19,606 bases of DNA, taken from positions 1 through 19,606 of the forward strand of contig JARRNY010000115.1 in the NCBI GenBank assembly GCA_037384445.1, in the 5' to 3' direction. Numbering within the stretch: position 1 is the first letter of the stretch; each line of letters starts with the position of its first letter. The translations under genes and the position numbers were made by a program. Positions 1 through 6,688 of the stretch are shown here, piece after piece. This DNA comes from Thiodiazotropha sp037384445 (GTDB lineage Bacteria; Pseudomonadota; Gammaproteobacteria; Chromatiales; Chromatiaceae). The notes beneath the pieces are model-generated. The model made no database searches and was not told the DNA's origin. It saw only the letters and a program-made list of their open reading frames with translations.

Positions 1-1275
1 GAGATTCTGCGCCACCGTCAGGTTGGCGTAGAGAGAGAATTTCTGCGACATGTAACCAATGCGCGAGCGGGCATTCGCCGGGGCCTTGCGCAGATTCTTA
101 CCGGCAACCCACAAGTGGCCGTCGCTGGCTGGCAGCAGACCGCAGAGCATACGGAAGGTGGTGGTCTTTCCCGCCCCATTGGCGCCCAGCAGGCCGAACA
201 CTTCTCCGGCGTGGACCCGGAAGCTGAGATTCTTGACCGCAATGAAGCTGCCAAAGCGACGGCTCAGTCCCTCGACGATGATGGGATCATCGCCACTGCC
301 CTGATGGATGGCAGGTGCTGCGATCGTAATGTGGCTGCCGCGTCCTTGGGTGAGTTTGGCAATAAAGCCGTCTTCGAAGCGCGGAGGCACCGGGGTCACG
401 TCGGTGCTTCCAAGTCCGATAGGGCTTAAGTCAGGAGGTGTCTCCAGCTGCGTCACCAATCTGATCACTTCTCCCTGCAGGGTGGCATCGAGCACGCCTG
501 CCAGGTCGGAGATTTTAAACTGCAACTGACGACGCTGAGCCTCCGGTACCTTCACATGATAGGTGCGTCCGCGCAGAGGCTCGGAAAAATCAGACGGTTC
601 GCCTTGACCGATGATCCGACCCTGATGCAGCAGGATCACCTCGGCGCAACGCTCCGCTTCGTCCAGATAGGCGGTGGAGAGCAGTACGCTCATGGATGCC
701 TGTTCCACCAGCCGGTAGACGATGCTCCAGAGCTCACGCCGCGAGACCGGATCCACACCCACCGTCGGCTCGTCGAGCAACAGTAGATCGGGCGATCGCA
801 CCAGGGTACAGGCGAGGCCAAGTTTCTGCTTCATGCCACCGGAGAGTTGGCCGGCAAGCCGTTTGGTGTAGGGTTTCAGACCTGTCATATCGAGTAGTTC
901 CCGATACTGTTCGCTGCGCGCCTGTGGCTCCACCCCCTGCAGGTCGGCGTAGAGATCGAGGTTCTCCTGCACCGAGAGATCCTCGTAGAGACCGAAGCGC
1001 TGAGGCATGTAGCCGATAGCGCTATGGATCTGTTCCGGGGTCTTCACCACATCCATCCCCAGCACCTCAAGCTTGCCTTCATCGGGCAGCAGCAGACCGG
1101 CCGCCAGACGCATGAGGGTCGTCTTGCCGGCGCCGTCAGGACCGATCAGACCGGTCACCACCCCGGGGCGGATCGTAAAATCGACCTCATCGAGCGCCTG
1201 CACCCGCCGTGTGCCAAGGGTAAAGCTTTTGCTCAGGCCAGCCGCCTTCAAGACAGGCCGGTTGCTATCGCTCAC
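1..1275 (-). CDS. ABC exporter subunit with two fused ATPase domains, YbhF/RbbA-like (3' part beyond the window)
   Basis: This is the ATP-hydrolysing subunit of an ABC-2 type exporter; 425 residues are visible and the frame runs off the left edge. The first nucleotide-binding domain has Walker A GPDGAGKT at residues 45-52, signature LSGGM at 144-148 and Walker B LLLLDEPT at 164-171. A linker follows, then a second domain starts near residue 330 with Walker A GANGAGKT at 364-371. Two fused ATPase domains next to a membrane-fusion protein is the arrangement of E. coli ybhGFSR and yhiI-rbbA-yhhJ, so permease genes are expected to the left. The start is GTG, overlapping the upstream gene's stop as GTGA, which implies translational coupling. 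Family assignment is firm; the substrate (drugs or cations in relatives) is not readable here. Confidence 0.93.
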   Translation of the reverse strand, partial: MSDSNRPVLKAAGLSKSFTLGTRRVQALDEVDFTIRPGVVTGLIGPDGAGKTTLMRLAAGLLLPDEGKLEVLGMDVVKTPEQIHSAIGYMPQRFGLYEDLSVQENLDLYADLQGVEPQARSEQYRELLDMTGLKPYTKRLAGQLSGGMKQKLGLACTLVRSPDLLLLDEPTVGVDPVSRRELWSIVYRLVEQASMSVLLSTAYLDEAERCAEVILLHQGRIIGQGEPSDFSEPLRGRTYHVKVPEAQRRQLQFKISDLAGVLDATLQGEVIRLVTQLETPPDLSPIGLGSTDVTPVPPRFEDGFIAKLTQGRGSHITIAAPAIHQGSGDDPIIVEGLSRRFGSFIAVKNLSFRVHAGEVFGLLGANGAGKTTTFRMLCGLLPASDGHLWVAGKNLRKAPANARSRIGYMSQKFSLYANLTVAQNL

Positions 1276-2309
1276 GGTTGTTGGGCTCCTGGGCAGCCCG
1301 GTGTGTACGGGATCGCCGCTTCGAGATCGAGGCGAACTGTCACCGGCATCCCCAGACGCAACTCACCTTGGGGGTTGCAGGCAAAGACCCGTGCCTGATA
1401 GACCAGATCGGTACGCGTGTCCTCTGTCTGTACCGCCTTCGGTGTGAACTCTGCGCTGGGTGAGATGTAGCCCACCCAGCCGTCATAGGCCTTGCCGGGA
1501 AAGCTGTCGCTATAGAGCTTCGCCGGCATGCCGGGTTTGACCTGACCGAGAACAGTCTCCGGCAGATAGACACGGGCCCACAAGGGATCGATCAGTGCCA
1601 GGGTATAGACCGGCCGCTGCGGTGAAGCCATGTCGCCCCGCTCCAGGATACGGCTCTGGATAATACCGTCGGCGGGAGCGAAGAGTTCAGCATCCTGGAG
1701 GTTCTTCTCCGTTAGCGCCAGCTCCGCTTCCAGTGCCGCCAGGGTCGCCTTGGCGGCCGCGATCTGCTCCTTGCGGGGACCGGCCTGGGCCAGTTCGAGA
1801 CTGGCTTCGAGGGATCGCACATTGTCCTGCGCCGCCTTGGCTGCGGTGGAGGCGTCCTCCGATTGTTGCGAAGAGGCGAGATTCCGCTTCTCCAGATCGC
1901 GTACACGCTGGTAACTGCGCTGTAGATTGGCGGACTGGGTTCGGGCACCCGCCAGTTCAGCCTCCAGCTTACGGATCTCCTCTGGCCGGGTGCCAGCCTC
2001 CATCTCGTCCACGACCGCCTTCTGTGCATTGACTTTGGCCTGGGCGGCGTCGCGTGTCAGTTCCAAGCGACGGGTGTCCAGCCTGGCCAGCAGTGCACCC
2101 GCGGCTACCTGTGCCCCTTCGTTTACACTCAACTTGTCGATACGACCCGATGCTTCAAAGGCCAGATTGACCAGCCGTTTGTCGATGTTGCCGTAGACCT
2201 TGAGCGTGGTATCGCTCGATGATTCCTTGTTTGACTGTTGCCAATACCAGGCGCCGGCCGCTGCGCCGCCGAGAAGCAGGATAAGAGGAATGAGTTTACG
2301 TTTATCCAT
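1272..2309 (-). CDS. HlyD/YbhG-type periplasmic membrane-fusion protein
   Basis: This 345-residue adaptor would link the inner-membrane ABC exporter to an outer-membrane channel. A single N-terminal hydrophobic anchor covers about residues 6-23. A first barrel/lipoyl half lies at about 38-75 (GRIDKLSVNEGAQV), a long Ala/Glu/Gln-rich coiled-coil hairpin at about 75-205, and the second lipoyl half at about 208-245 (LFAPADGIIQSRILERGD), followed by a beta-barrel domain. Length and order match YbhG. A GAGG Shine-Dalgarno lies 7 nt before the ATG. The TGA stop overlaps the GTG of the ATPase gene. No convincing -24/-12 promoter was found in front of it, although it diverges from a region carrying the regulon's inverted repeats, so co-regulation is possible but unproven. 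Confidence 0.93.
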   Translation of the reverse strand: MDKRKLIPLILLLGGAAAGAWYWQQSNKESSSDTTLKVYGNIDKRLVNLAFEASGRIDKLSVNEGAQVAAGALLARLDTRRLELTRDAAQAKVNAQKAVVDEMEAGTRPEEIRKLEAELAGARTQSANLQRSYQRVRDLEKRNLASSQQSEDASTAAKAAQDNVRSLEASLELAQAGPRKEQIAAAKATLAALEAELALTEKNLQDAELFAPADGIIQSRILERGDMASPQRPVYTLALIDPLWARVYLPETVLGQVKPGMPAKLYSDSFPGKAYDGWVGYISPSAEFTPKAVQTEDTRTDLVYQARVFACNPQGELRLGMPVTVRLDLEAAIPYTPGCPGAQQP

Positions 2310-2571
2310 GAAACAGCCTCAAAGTTAGTGTTATCCGACGGTCGTCAGTCGCTCGATGATTTGTACCTGACGATTGATTCGAGCCCTGCTGCTTAAGCTT
2401 AACCCAGCTGACTTTGCACAGGTTTGCTTAATGTCAAAGTCGCCAAGATCACAGTTCAACGATGGCGAAAAAAACGCTGCCTCTGAGCTTGCGGTCAGTC
2501 TTCGGATCTGCAGACAGGGAGCGTTTTGTCTCTCAGTTGGCATAGCCATTCCCACTTCTAAGTTATGCAAC

Positions 2572-2607
2572 TGGTTGCCATCAACCAGCCCTGGACGAGA
2601 CAAACCA
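2572..2607 (+). promoter_or_regulatory. Tandem inverted-repeat operator (putative response-regulator enhancer) for the 2753 gene
   Basis: The first element (2572-2587) reads TGGTTGCCATCAACCA, with perfect TGGTT/AACCA arms around 6 nt and extra outer C/G pairing. The second (2592-2607) is TGGACGAGACAAACCA, a weaker copy keeping TGG-N10-CCA. They are 20 bp centre to centre, two helical turns, on one face of the DNA. Their centres lie about 128 and 108 nt upstream of the predicted start at 2708, a normal position for sigma-54 enhancers. The same element recurs at 6542, 11495 and 14610. Assignment to the neighbouring regulator is inferred. Confidence 0.75.
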
Positions 2608-2681
2608 ACCAGTCAGCCTTGGTAAACCACAAACACTTTCCAACCTTCGAATAAAAGGCGTTTTTTCCTCAGCCTGGTGCG

Positions 2682-2697
2682 TGGCACGGGAGCTGCA
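2682..2697 (+). promoter_or_regulatory. Sigma-54 (-24/-12) promoter of the 2753 gene
   Basis: TGGCACGGGAGCTGCA matches the RpoN consensus TGGCACG-N4-TTGCW at every defined position but one (C for the first T of TTGC). GG and GC have the required spacing. Predicted transcription start is near 2708, giving a 45-nt leader to the ATG at 2753. This is the best sigma-54 match in the window. It also rules out the GTG start at 2681, which would lie upstream of the transcript. Confidence 0.85.
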
Positions 2698-2752
2698 AAG
2701 TCTTTCTCGACTCCTCCCATCAATCCTAACTCAACACAGGAACAACAAGTTT

Positions 2753-3187
2753 ATGGCAAAACAGAGAAAGGGTTTCTTTTCACTTACCAGACACTCTTGG
2801 CGAACATTCATTCTTACGCTGGGACTCTTTTTCTTTCTTGGGCTTGGATTGATTCTCTACTCCCGGGCGCGGCCGAACTATGATCAACCCGCGCGCCCTT
2901 CCCTGACAGAGGCAAAACGCCATCTCGACGCCTTTTATGCCGATGAAAAGCTGCTGTTGAAAGAGCTTTCCGAAACCCGTCGGCAGCTTGAGCAAACGTT
3001 GAGGCTGCTGACGAAGGCGCAACAGCAGCTTTCTCCTGAGCAGCGCCAGACGCTGGAGCGTTTGCGCTACCGCCTCTACCACCTTGAAGATATCCGCAGC
3101 ACTGAACAGCTGACGCCGGAATCGTTGCGGCAGACCTATCGCCAACTCGCCGCCGAACTGAGTGAACTGGTCGATGGGCTTGAGTGA
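2753..3187 (+). CDS. Small membrane-anchored coiled-coil protein of unknown function
   Basis: The protein has 144 residues and no family I recognise. A basic N-terminus (MAKQRKGF) precedes one transmembrane helix at about residues 18-37. The remainder, about 50-140, is an almost uninterrupted charged helix rich in Leu, Gln, Glu and Arg with heptad-like leucines, so a coiled coil on the periplasmic side is likely, though topology is uncertain. The ATG at 2753 is chosen because the sigma-54 promoter predicts a start at 2708 and an AGGAA lies 10 nt upstream; the in-frame GTG at 2681 falls within the promoter. It converges on the DUF202 gene with a 21-nt gap. It shares regulatory DNA with the zwf, YfdX-like and kinase genes, so it is probably a regulon member. 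Confidence 0.82.
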   Translation: MAKQRKGFFSLTRHSWRTFILTLGLFFFLGLGLILYSRARPNYDQPARPSLTEAKRHLDAFYADEKLLLKELSETRRQLEQTLRLLTKAQQQLSPEQRQTLERLRYRLYHLEDIRSTEQLTPESLRQTYRQLAAELSELVDGLE

Positions 3188-3208
3188 TGCCTTTCAGACT
3201 AGAGGTAG

Positions 3209-3511
3209 TCACCGGGGCCTCCGCACTTCGCCAATCTGTTCCCGTACAACGAAGAAATGACGGACACCGTAGACAGCCGTCATCACAGCTGTCGGAATCA
3301 ATGCAGCCCCCAGTAACTCGGCGCTGAATACACCGGCGAAAAGTTTGATCAGCGTCAATCCCGACGCCAGCATCATCAAGGCGGTGCGAAGCCATGCCAA
3401 TAGCGTACGCTCATTTGCCAGTCGGGTACGATCGATAGCGAGTTCATCTCTGAGGATCAGTGGTTGAGCACTCGCCGCCGCAGAGCGGGAGATGGAGGGA
3501 TGTCTGTTCAT
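3209..3511 (-). CDS. DUF202 (YidH-like) inner-membrane protein
   Basis: This 100-residue protein has the DUF202 hallmark: a run of R-T-x-L-A-x-x-R-T-x-L-A-W-x-R-T type at about residues 28-43 (RTRLANERTLLAWLRTAL) leading into a first transmembrane helix (about 39-58), then a second helix at about 64-86 (ALIPTAVMTAVYGVRHFFV) and a basic tail. Biochemical function is unknown for the family. The ATG at 3511 overlaps the response-regulator stop as ATGA, so translation is probably coupled. That, and the absence of another promoter, make it the third gene of the two-component operon. It could be an accessory of the sensor or a downstream effector. A longer frame starting inside the regulator gene exists, but its extra N-terminus does not look like DUF202. 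Confidence 0.9.
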   Translation of the reverse strand: MNRHPSISRSAAASAQPLILRDELAIDRTRLANERTLLAWLRTALMMLASGLTLIKLFAGVFSAELLGAALIPTAVMTAVYGVRHFFVVREQIGEVRRPR

Positions 3512-4917
3512 GCGTCTGAGACCTTCAAGTGATATTTCTGTACCCGATAGCGTAGTTTCTCCCGCGTCGTACCCAGCACCCGGGCCGATTGGCTGACGTT
3601 GTCGCTGTTGCGCGAGAGGACTTCGCTGAGAATCGCGCACTCCATCTCATCGAGCTTCATGGAACCGTCCAGCGGCAGGCAGAGGGTACGTCCATCGGGC
3701 ATAAGTGTTGCACTGTCCGATGTCCGTTGGGCGTGCCCAGCGGTGTCAGACAGGTGCAGCCAGCGGCCGGGAAACACCTCGCTGTCAGCCAGCAGGACAC
3801 AGCGTTCCACCACATTGCGCAGTTCGCGCACGTTGCCGGGCCAGTCATAGGCCTGCAGCTTTGCATAGACATCTTCCGGTATCCGCTCCACCTGGCGGTC
3901 GGCGGCGAGATTGAACTCCTGAATGAACACCGGCAGTAGATCAGCGATATCGCGCTTACGTTCCCGCAGAGGCGGAAGATCGAGACGGAACACACTCAAG
4001 CGGTGAAACAGATCGGCGCGGAAACTCGCTTCGTTGATTTTGCGCTCCAGATCCCGGTTGGTGGCGGTGATGAATTGGACATCGACTTCGATCTCCCGCT
4101 CGCCACCCAGCCGCCGCACCCGCTTATCCTCGATCGCCTTCAAGAGTTTCGCCTGCAGGTCAAAGGCCAGTTCGCCGATCTCGTCAAGAAACAGAGAACC
4201 GCCGTTGGCCTGTTCGATCAGGCCCCGGTGGCGCCCCTTGGCGCCAGTGAAGGCGCCGGCTTCGTGACCGAACAGCTCCGCTTCCAGCAGATCCCTCGGC
4301 AGGGCTGCGCAGTTGACCTCCACCAACGGCCCGCTGGCACGCGCGCCGCTGTGGTGCAGAATGCGTGCGCAGAGTCCCTTGCCGCTACCTGTTTCGCCGC
4401 TGATAGTGAGGGCAGAGAACGGCACCTTGGCAAGACGCGCCAGCATTTCGCGCACCTCGGTTGACTGTCGACTCTGTCCGATGAAGGCCTCCGGCATGAA
4501 GCGTCCGCTGCGATTGCGCTCCTCATCGCGCAGGCGGCGCTGGGCGCGGGCGGAACGGGCGGCGCCCGACACCACGATGGCGAGGCGTTCGGGATCGCAG
4601 GGTTTTTCCAGGAAATCGAAGGCGCCCAGCTTCAGCGCCCGCACCGAGTCGGAAACCCCGCCGTAGGCAGTCAGAAAGATCCATTCCCCCATCAGATCGC
4701 GACCCTGCATCTTCTCCAGCAGATCGAGTCCGTTTCCGTCCGGCATACTCATGTCGGAGAGCACCACCAAAGGCTGGATGTCCTGCTCCAGCAGCAACTG
4801 TCTGGCTTGTTTGATGGTCGGCGCCAGATAGGCGTCCCAGCCCTGCTGCTTGAACTCATCCTGCAGCTCGGCGCCGAGCAGCGGTTCGTCCTCGATTACC
4901 AGGAGTGCATCAGGCAT
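3508..4917 (-). CDS. NtrC-family sigma-54-dependent response regulator
   Basis: The 469 residues carry all three NtrC-type modules. The receiver (about 1-120) has acidic pocket residues E9/D10, phosphoacceptor D55 (SDMSMPDG), T83 and K105. The AAA+ domain (about 143-375) has Walker A GETGSGKG at 174-181, the sigma-54-contacting loop GAFTGA intact at 221-226, Walker B SLFLDEIGEL at 241-250 and the WPGNVREL motif at 359-366. A Fis-type helix-turn-helix ends the protein (about 425-465). It should open RpoN promoters when phosphorylated by the adjacent kinase. GAGGAA lies 6 nt before the ATG, inside the 3' end of the kinase gene. Four sigma-54-type promoters with a shared palindrome in this window are its likely targets, including its own operon. 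Confidence 0.96.
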   Translation of the reverse strand: MPDALLVIEDEPLLGAELQDEFKQQGWDAYLAPTIKQARQLLLEQDIQPLVVLSDMSMPDGNGLDLLEKMQGRDLMGEWIFLTAYGGVSDSVRALKLGAFDFLEKPCDPERLAIVVSGAARSARAQRRLRDEERNRSGRFMPEAFIGQSRQSTEVREMLARLAKVPFSALTISGETGSGKGLCARILHHSGARASGPLVEVNCAALPRDLLEAELFGHEAGAFTGAKGRHRGLIEQANGGSLFLDEIGELAFDLQAKLLKAIEDKRVRRLGGEREIEVDVQFITATNRDLERKINEASFRADLFHRLSVFRLDLPPLRERKRDIADLLPVFIQEFNLAADRQVERIPEDVYAKLQAYDWPGNVRELRNVVERCVLLADSEVFPGRWLHLSDTAGHAQRTSDSATLMPDGRTLCLPLDGSMKLDEMECAILSEVLSRNSDNVSQSARVLGTTREKLRYRVQKYHLKVSDA

Positions 4918-4920
4918 AAA

Positions 4921-6441
4921 CTATTCCTCTACTTCGGGTTCCATCACCGGTTCTTCGCCGGCAGGCGAAACCGAGTGGGTTTGACAGGGCAGAATCAGAG
5001 TCGCGCAGGCGCCGCCCGTGGCCGGATTTTCCAGCCGCAGCTCGCCGGAATAGGCACGCACGAAGCGCTGCACAATGGCCAGTCCCAAGCCGGTGCCATC
5101 GACCCGGCTGGTGACAAAGGGGCGCACCCCCTGATCGATCATCTGCTGCGGAAAGCCGGGGCCGGTATCTCTGACGCCGACCACAAGCCGTTTTTCCTCC
5201 TGATGGGCAAAGAGGGTGATCTGCCCTTCCCCATCGCCGATTGCCCGCGCTGCATTCATCACCAGATTGAGCAGGGATTGACGTAGACCGCTCTCCGGCA
5301 GCAGGCAGTGCAGATCCGCCTCCACCTCGGTCAGCAGGCCGATTCTCTCCGGCACCTGATATTTGAGCAGTGCAAGCAGATTGTCGATCAGCCCGATCAG
5401 CACCACGTCAACCGATGTCTCAGGCGCATGGCGGGCATCGTAGAGCCGCTCGCTGAGCAGATTGTTGACCCGCTTGAGTTCGCTTACCACCAGCTCGATC
5501 TTCTGCTGCTGCTCTGGCGGCAGCTGACGGCCCAGCTTGGTACAGGCGAGTTGGATACCCGCCAGTGGGTTGCGTATTTCATGGGCCATGGAGGCCGAGA
5601 GCTCTCCCACAGTGGCCAGCTTTTCCGCCCGTGCCAGCTCGCCCGCCTGCTCCAGCAAGGCCGTTGTGGCGCGCTGAACGTCCTCTTCCAGGCGCAGTTG
5701 CAGCGATTTGTGCTCGACCTCCAACTCGGCCAGTCGGGTAACCAGTGCGTTGTAACTGCGGTAAACCGGCTGTAAGAGACTCGCGTTCTCCTCCACCTGA
5801 CTCTCACTGACAGGCCGGTAGTCCCGCGAGGCGAGCCGCCGCAGGAGGCTGTTCAGATCGTCCAGCGGCCGTTTGATGCGGTGTCTCAGCAGGTAGAAGA
5901 TGATAACGGTGATGAGCGGCAGACTCAGCAACAGCAGCAAGGCCAGCTGATGTTCGAGCCGCGAATCCCTGGCTACATCGCCCATCAGGGCGTTGTGCTG
6001 TGCACGCTCCAGATTCTGTATCAAGCGCAGCCGGTTGCTTGCCTGCAACAGGGTCTCGCGGGGCGAATAGGCCGACGTACTCAGCAACGTCTGCAGTGAC
6101 TGCAGACGCTGGCGGATATCAGGCTGCGTAACCTTGGCGCTGTCCGTGGCGGACTGCAAATCGTCCTGGATCTCTTGCAGATCTTGTTCTCCAATGGGTT
6201 GTCCCTGCTGCAGATCGCGCGCCAGTAGCTCCTCGATGCGCAGACCGATGGCATGCAGGCGGTCGATGTGGATGAGATGATCCTGCACCGGCGTCAGACG
6301 CTGCAGGCTGGTTACGATGAGAGCGGCCAACAATGCCGGTAACCAGAAGAGCCAACGCAGATTGGGGCCCTTGCTTCTGGCTGTTTCTGTGGCAAGCGGA
6401 TCTTTCGATTGGCCTGCACGGGTGTGGTTGATACGTTCCAT
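4921..6441 (-). CDS. Membrane sensor histidine kinase, partner of the sigma-54 regulator
   Basis: The protein has 506 residues. TM1 lies at about 29-46. A largely helical periplasmic sensor region covers about 50-163, TM2 about 165-184, then a HAMP linker and a coiled coil at about 235-270. The DHp helix holds phosphoacceptor H287 in HEIRNPL. The catalytic domain has the N box (N396 in LVMNAARA), G1 D425-TGPG and G2 GTGLGLA at 449-455. The HEIRNPLAG style is typical of kinases paired with NtrC-like regulators. The ATG at 6441 has AGGAGA 2 nt upstream; a longer in-frame start at 6558 lies inside a palindromic operator and is rejected. The stop is 3 nt from the regulator ATG. The sensed signal is unknown. 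See the promoter entry for an odd start-site position. Confidence 0.95.
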   Translation of the reverse strand: MERINHTRAGQSKDPLATETARSKGPNLRWLFWLPALLAALIVTSLQRLTPVQDHLIHIDRLHAIGLRIEELLARDLQQGQPIGEQDLQEIQDDLQSATDSAKVTQPDIRQRLQSLQTLLSTSAYSPRETLLQASNRLRLIQNLERAQHNALMGDVARDSRLEHQLALLLLLSLPLITVIIFYLLRHRIKRPLDDLNSLLRRLASRDYRPVSESQVEENASLLQPVYRSYNALVTRLAELEVEHKSLQLRLEEDVQRATTALLEQAGELARAEKLATVGELSASMAHEIRNPLAGIQLACTKLGRQLPPEQQQKIELVVSELKRVNNLLSERLYDARHAPETSVDVVLIGLIDNLLALLKYQVPERIGLLTEVEADLHCLLPESGLRQSLLNLVMNAARAIGDGEGQITLFAHQEEKRLVVGVRDTGPGFPQQMIDQGVRPFVTSRVDGTGLGLAIVQRFVRAYSGELRLENPATGGACATLILPCQTHSVSPAGEEPVMEPEVEE

Positions 6442-6452
6442 GTTCTCCTGCT

Positions 6453-6468
6453 TGCAACATACGTACCC
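6453..6468 (-). promoter_or_regulatory. Candidate sigma-54 (-24/-12) promoter of the two-component operon
   Basis: On the minus strand GGGTACGTATGTTGCA matches TGGCACG-N4-TTGCW except for G1 and T4, with GG/GC spacing exact. The regulon palindrome at 6542-6557 sits about 108 nt upstream of the predicted start, as at zwf. The difficulty is that the predicted start (near 6442) abuts the ATG at 6441 and would exclude the Shine-Dalgarno, so either the mRNA is nearly leaderless or the match is fortuitous. Confidence 0.45.
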
Positions 6469-6521
6469 GCTTGGAAAACCCCGCGGGAGCTGGCCTGTGG
6501 CCCATTGTGTCGAAAGGAGTT

Positions 6522-6557
6522 TGGTTGAAACCCTGCTTCTTTGGTCCATATGAACCA
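6522..6557 (-). promoter_or_regulatory. Inverted-repeat operator upstream of the kinase gene
   Basis: TGGTCCATATGAACCA (6542-6557) keeps the TGGT-N8-ACCA core and extends to TTGGT...ACCAA. A half-matching copy, TGGTTGAAACCCTGCT, lies at 6522-6537, again exactly 20 bp away. This is the same element as at 2572, 11495 and 14610. Its position upstream of the two-component operon suggests autoregulation (inference). Confidence 0.65.
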
Positions 6558-6624
6558 AGAAGGTTCCATCATGATGATAGTTGACTGACAGAAGGTCAGC
6601 CGGAGTGATTGCTTCAGACTGAAA

Positions 6625-6644
6625 CCTGAAACCGTAGGTTCAGG
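6625..6644 (-). terminator. Hairpin downstream of the glucoamylase gene
   Basis: A CCTGAACC/GGTTCAGG-type stem with one bulged A lies 45-64 nt past the GH15 stop. On the minus strand it is followed by TTTCAG rather than a true T-tract, so it is at best a weak or factor-assisted terminator separating the zwf-hsp20-GH15 operon from the two-component operon. Confidence 0.4.
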
Positions 6645-6688
6645 TGAAAGGCGGGGTGCCTTCGACGATAAACGCTATTCGCTCAGAT

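Larger units (their letters stand above)
2310..2752. other. Divergent intergenic region between the exporter operon and the small coiled-coil gene
   Basis: No gene is supported here. The region holds the inverted-repeat pair (2572-2607) and the sigma-54-type promoter (2682-2697) of the plus-strand gene, plus its leader. The left part (2310-2570) presumably contains the exporter operon promoter, which I could not locate. Open frames of 80-90 codons exist on both strands but have no Shine-Dalgarno, no recognisable family and overlap the regulatory repeats. Confidence 0.7.

Noticed and set aside
2310..2570. Sigma-54 promoter for the exporter operon
   Set aside because: I looked for GCAA-N4-CGTGCCA-like sequence (the reverse complement) and found no match with intact GG and GC. 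The nearby palindromes are placed for the plus-strand gene.
2331..2603. 90-codon minus-strand frame in the divergent region
   Set aside because: It overlaps the inverted-repeat operator, lacks a Shine-Dalgarno and has no domain-like pattern. It would also lie directly upstream of the exporter gene without coupling.
4003..4464. Plus-strand frames within the response-regulator gene
   Set aside because: They are antisense to the conserved AAA+ core and have no independent support.
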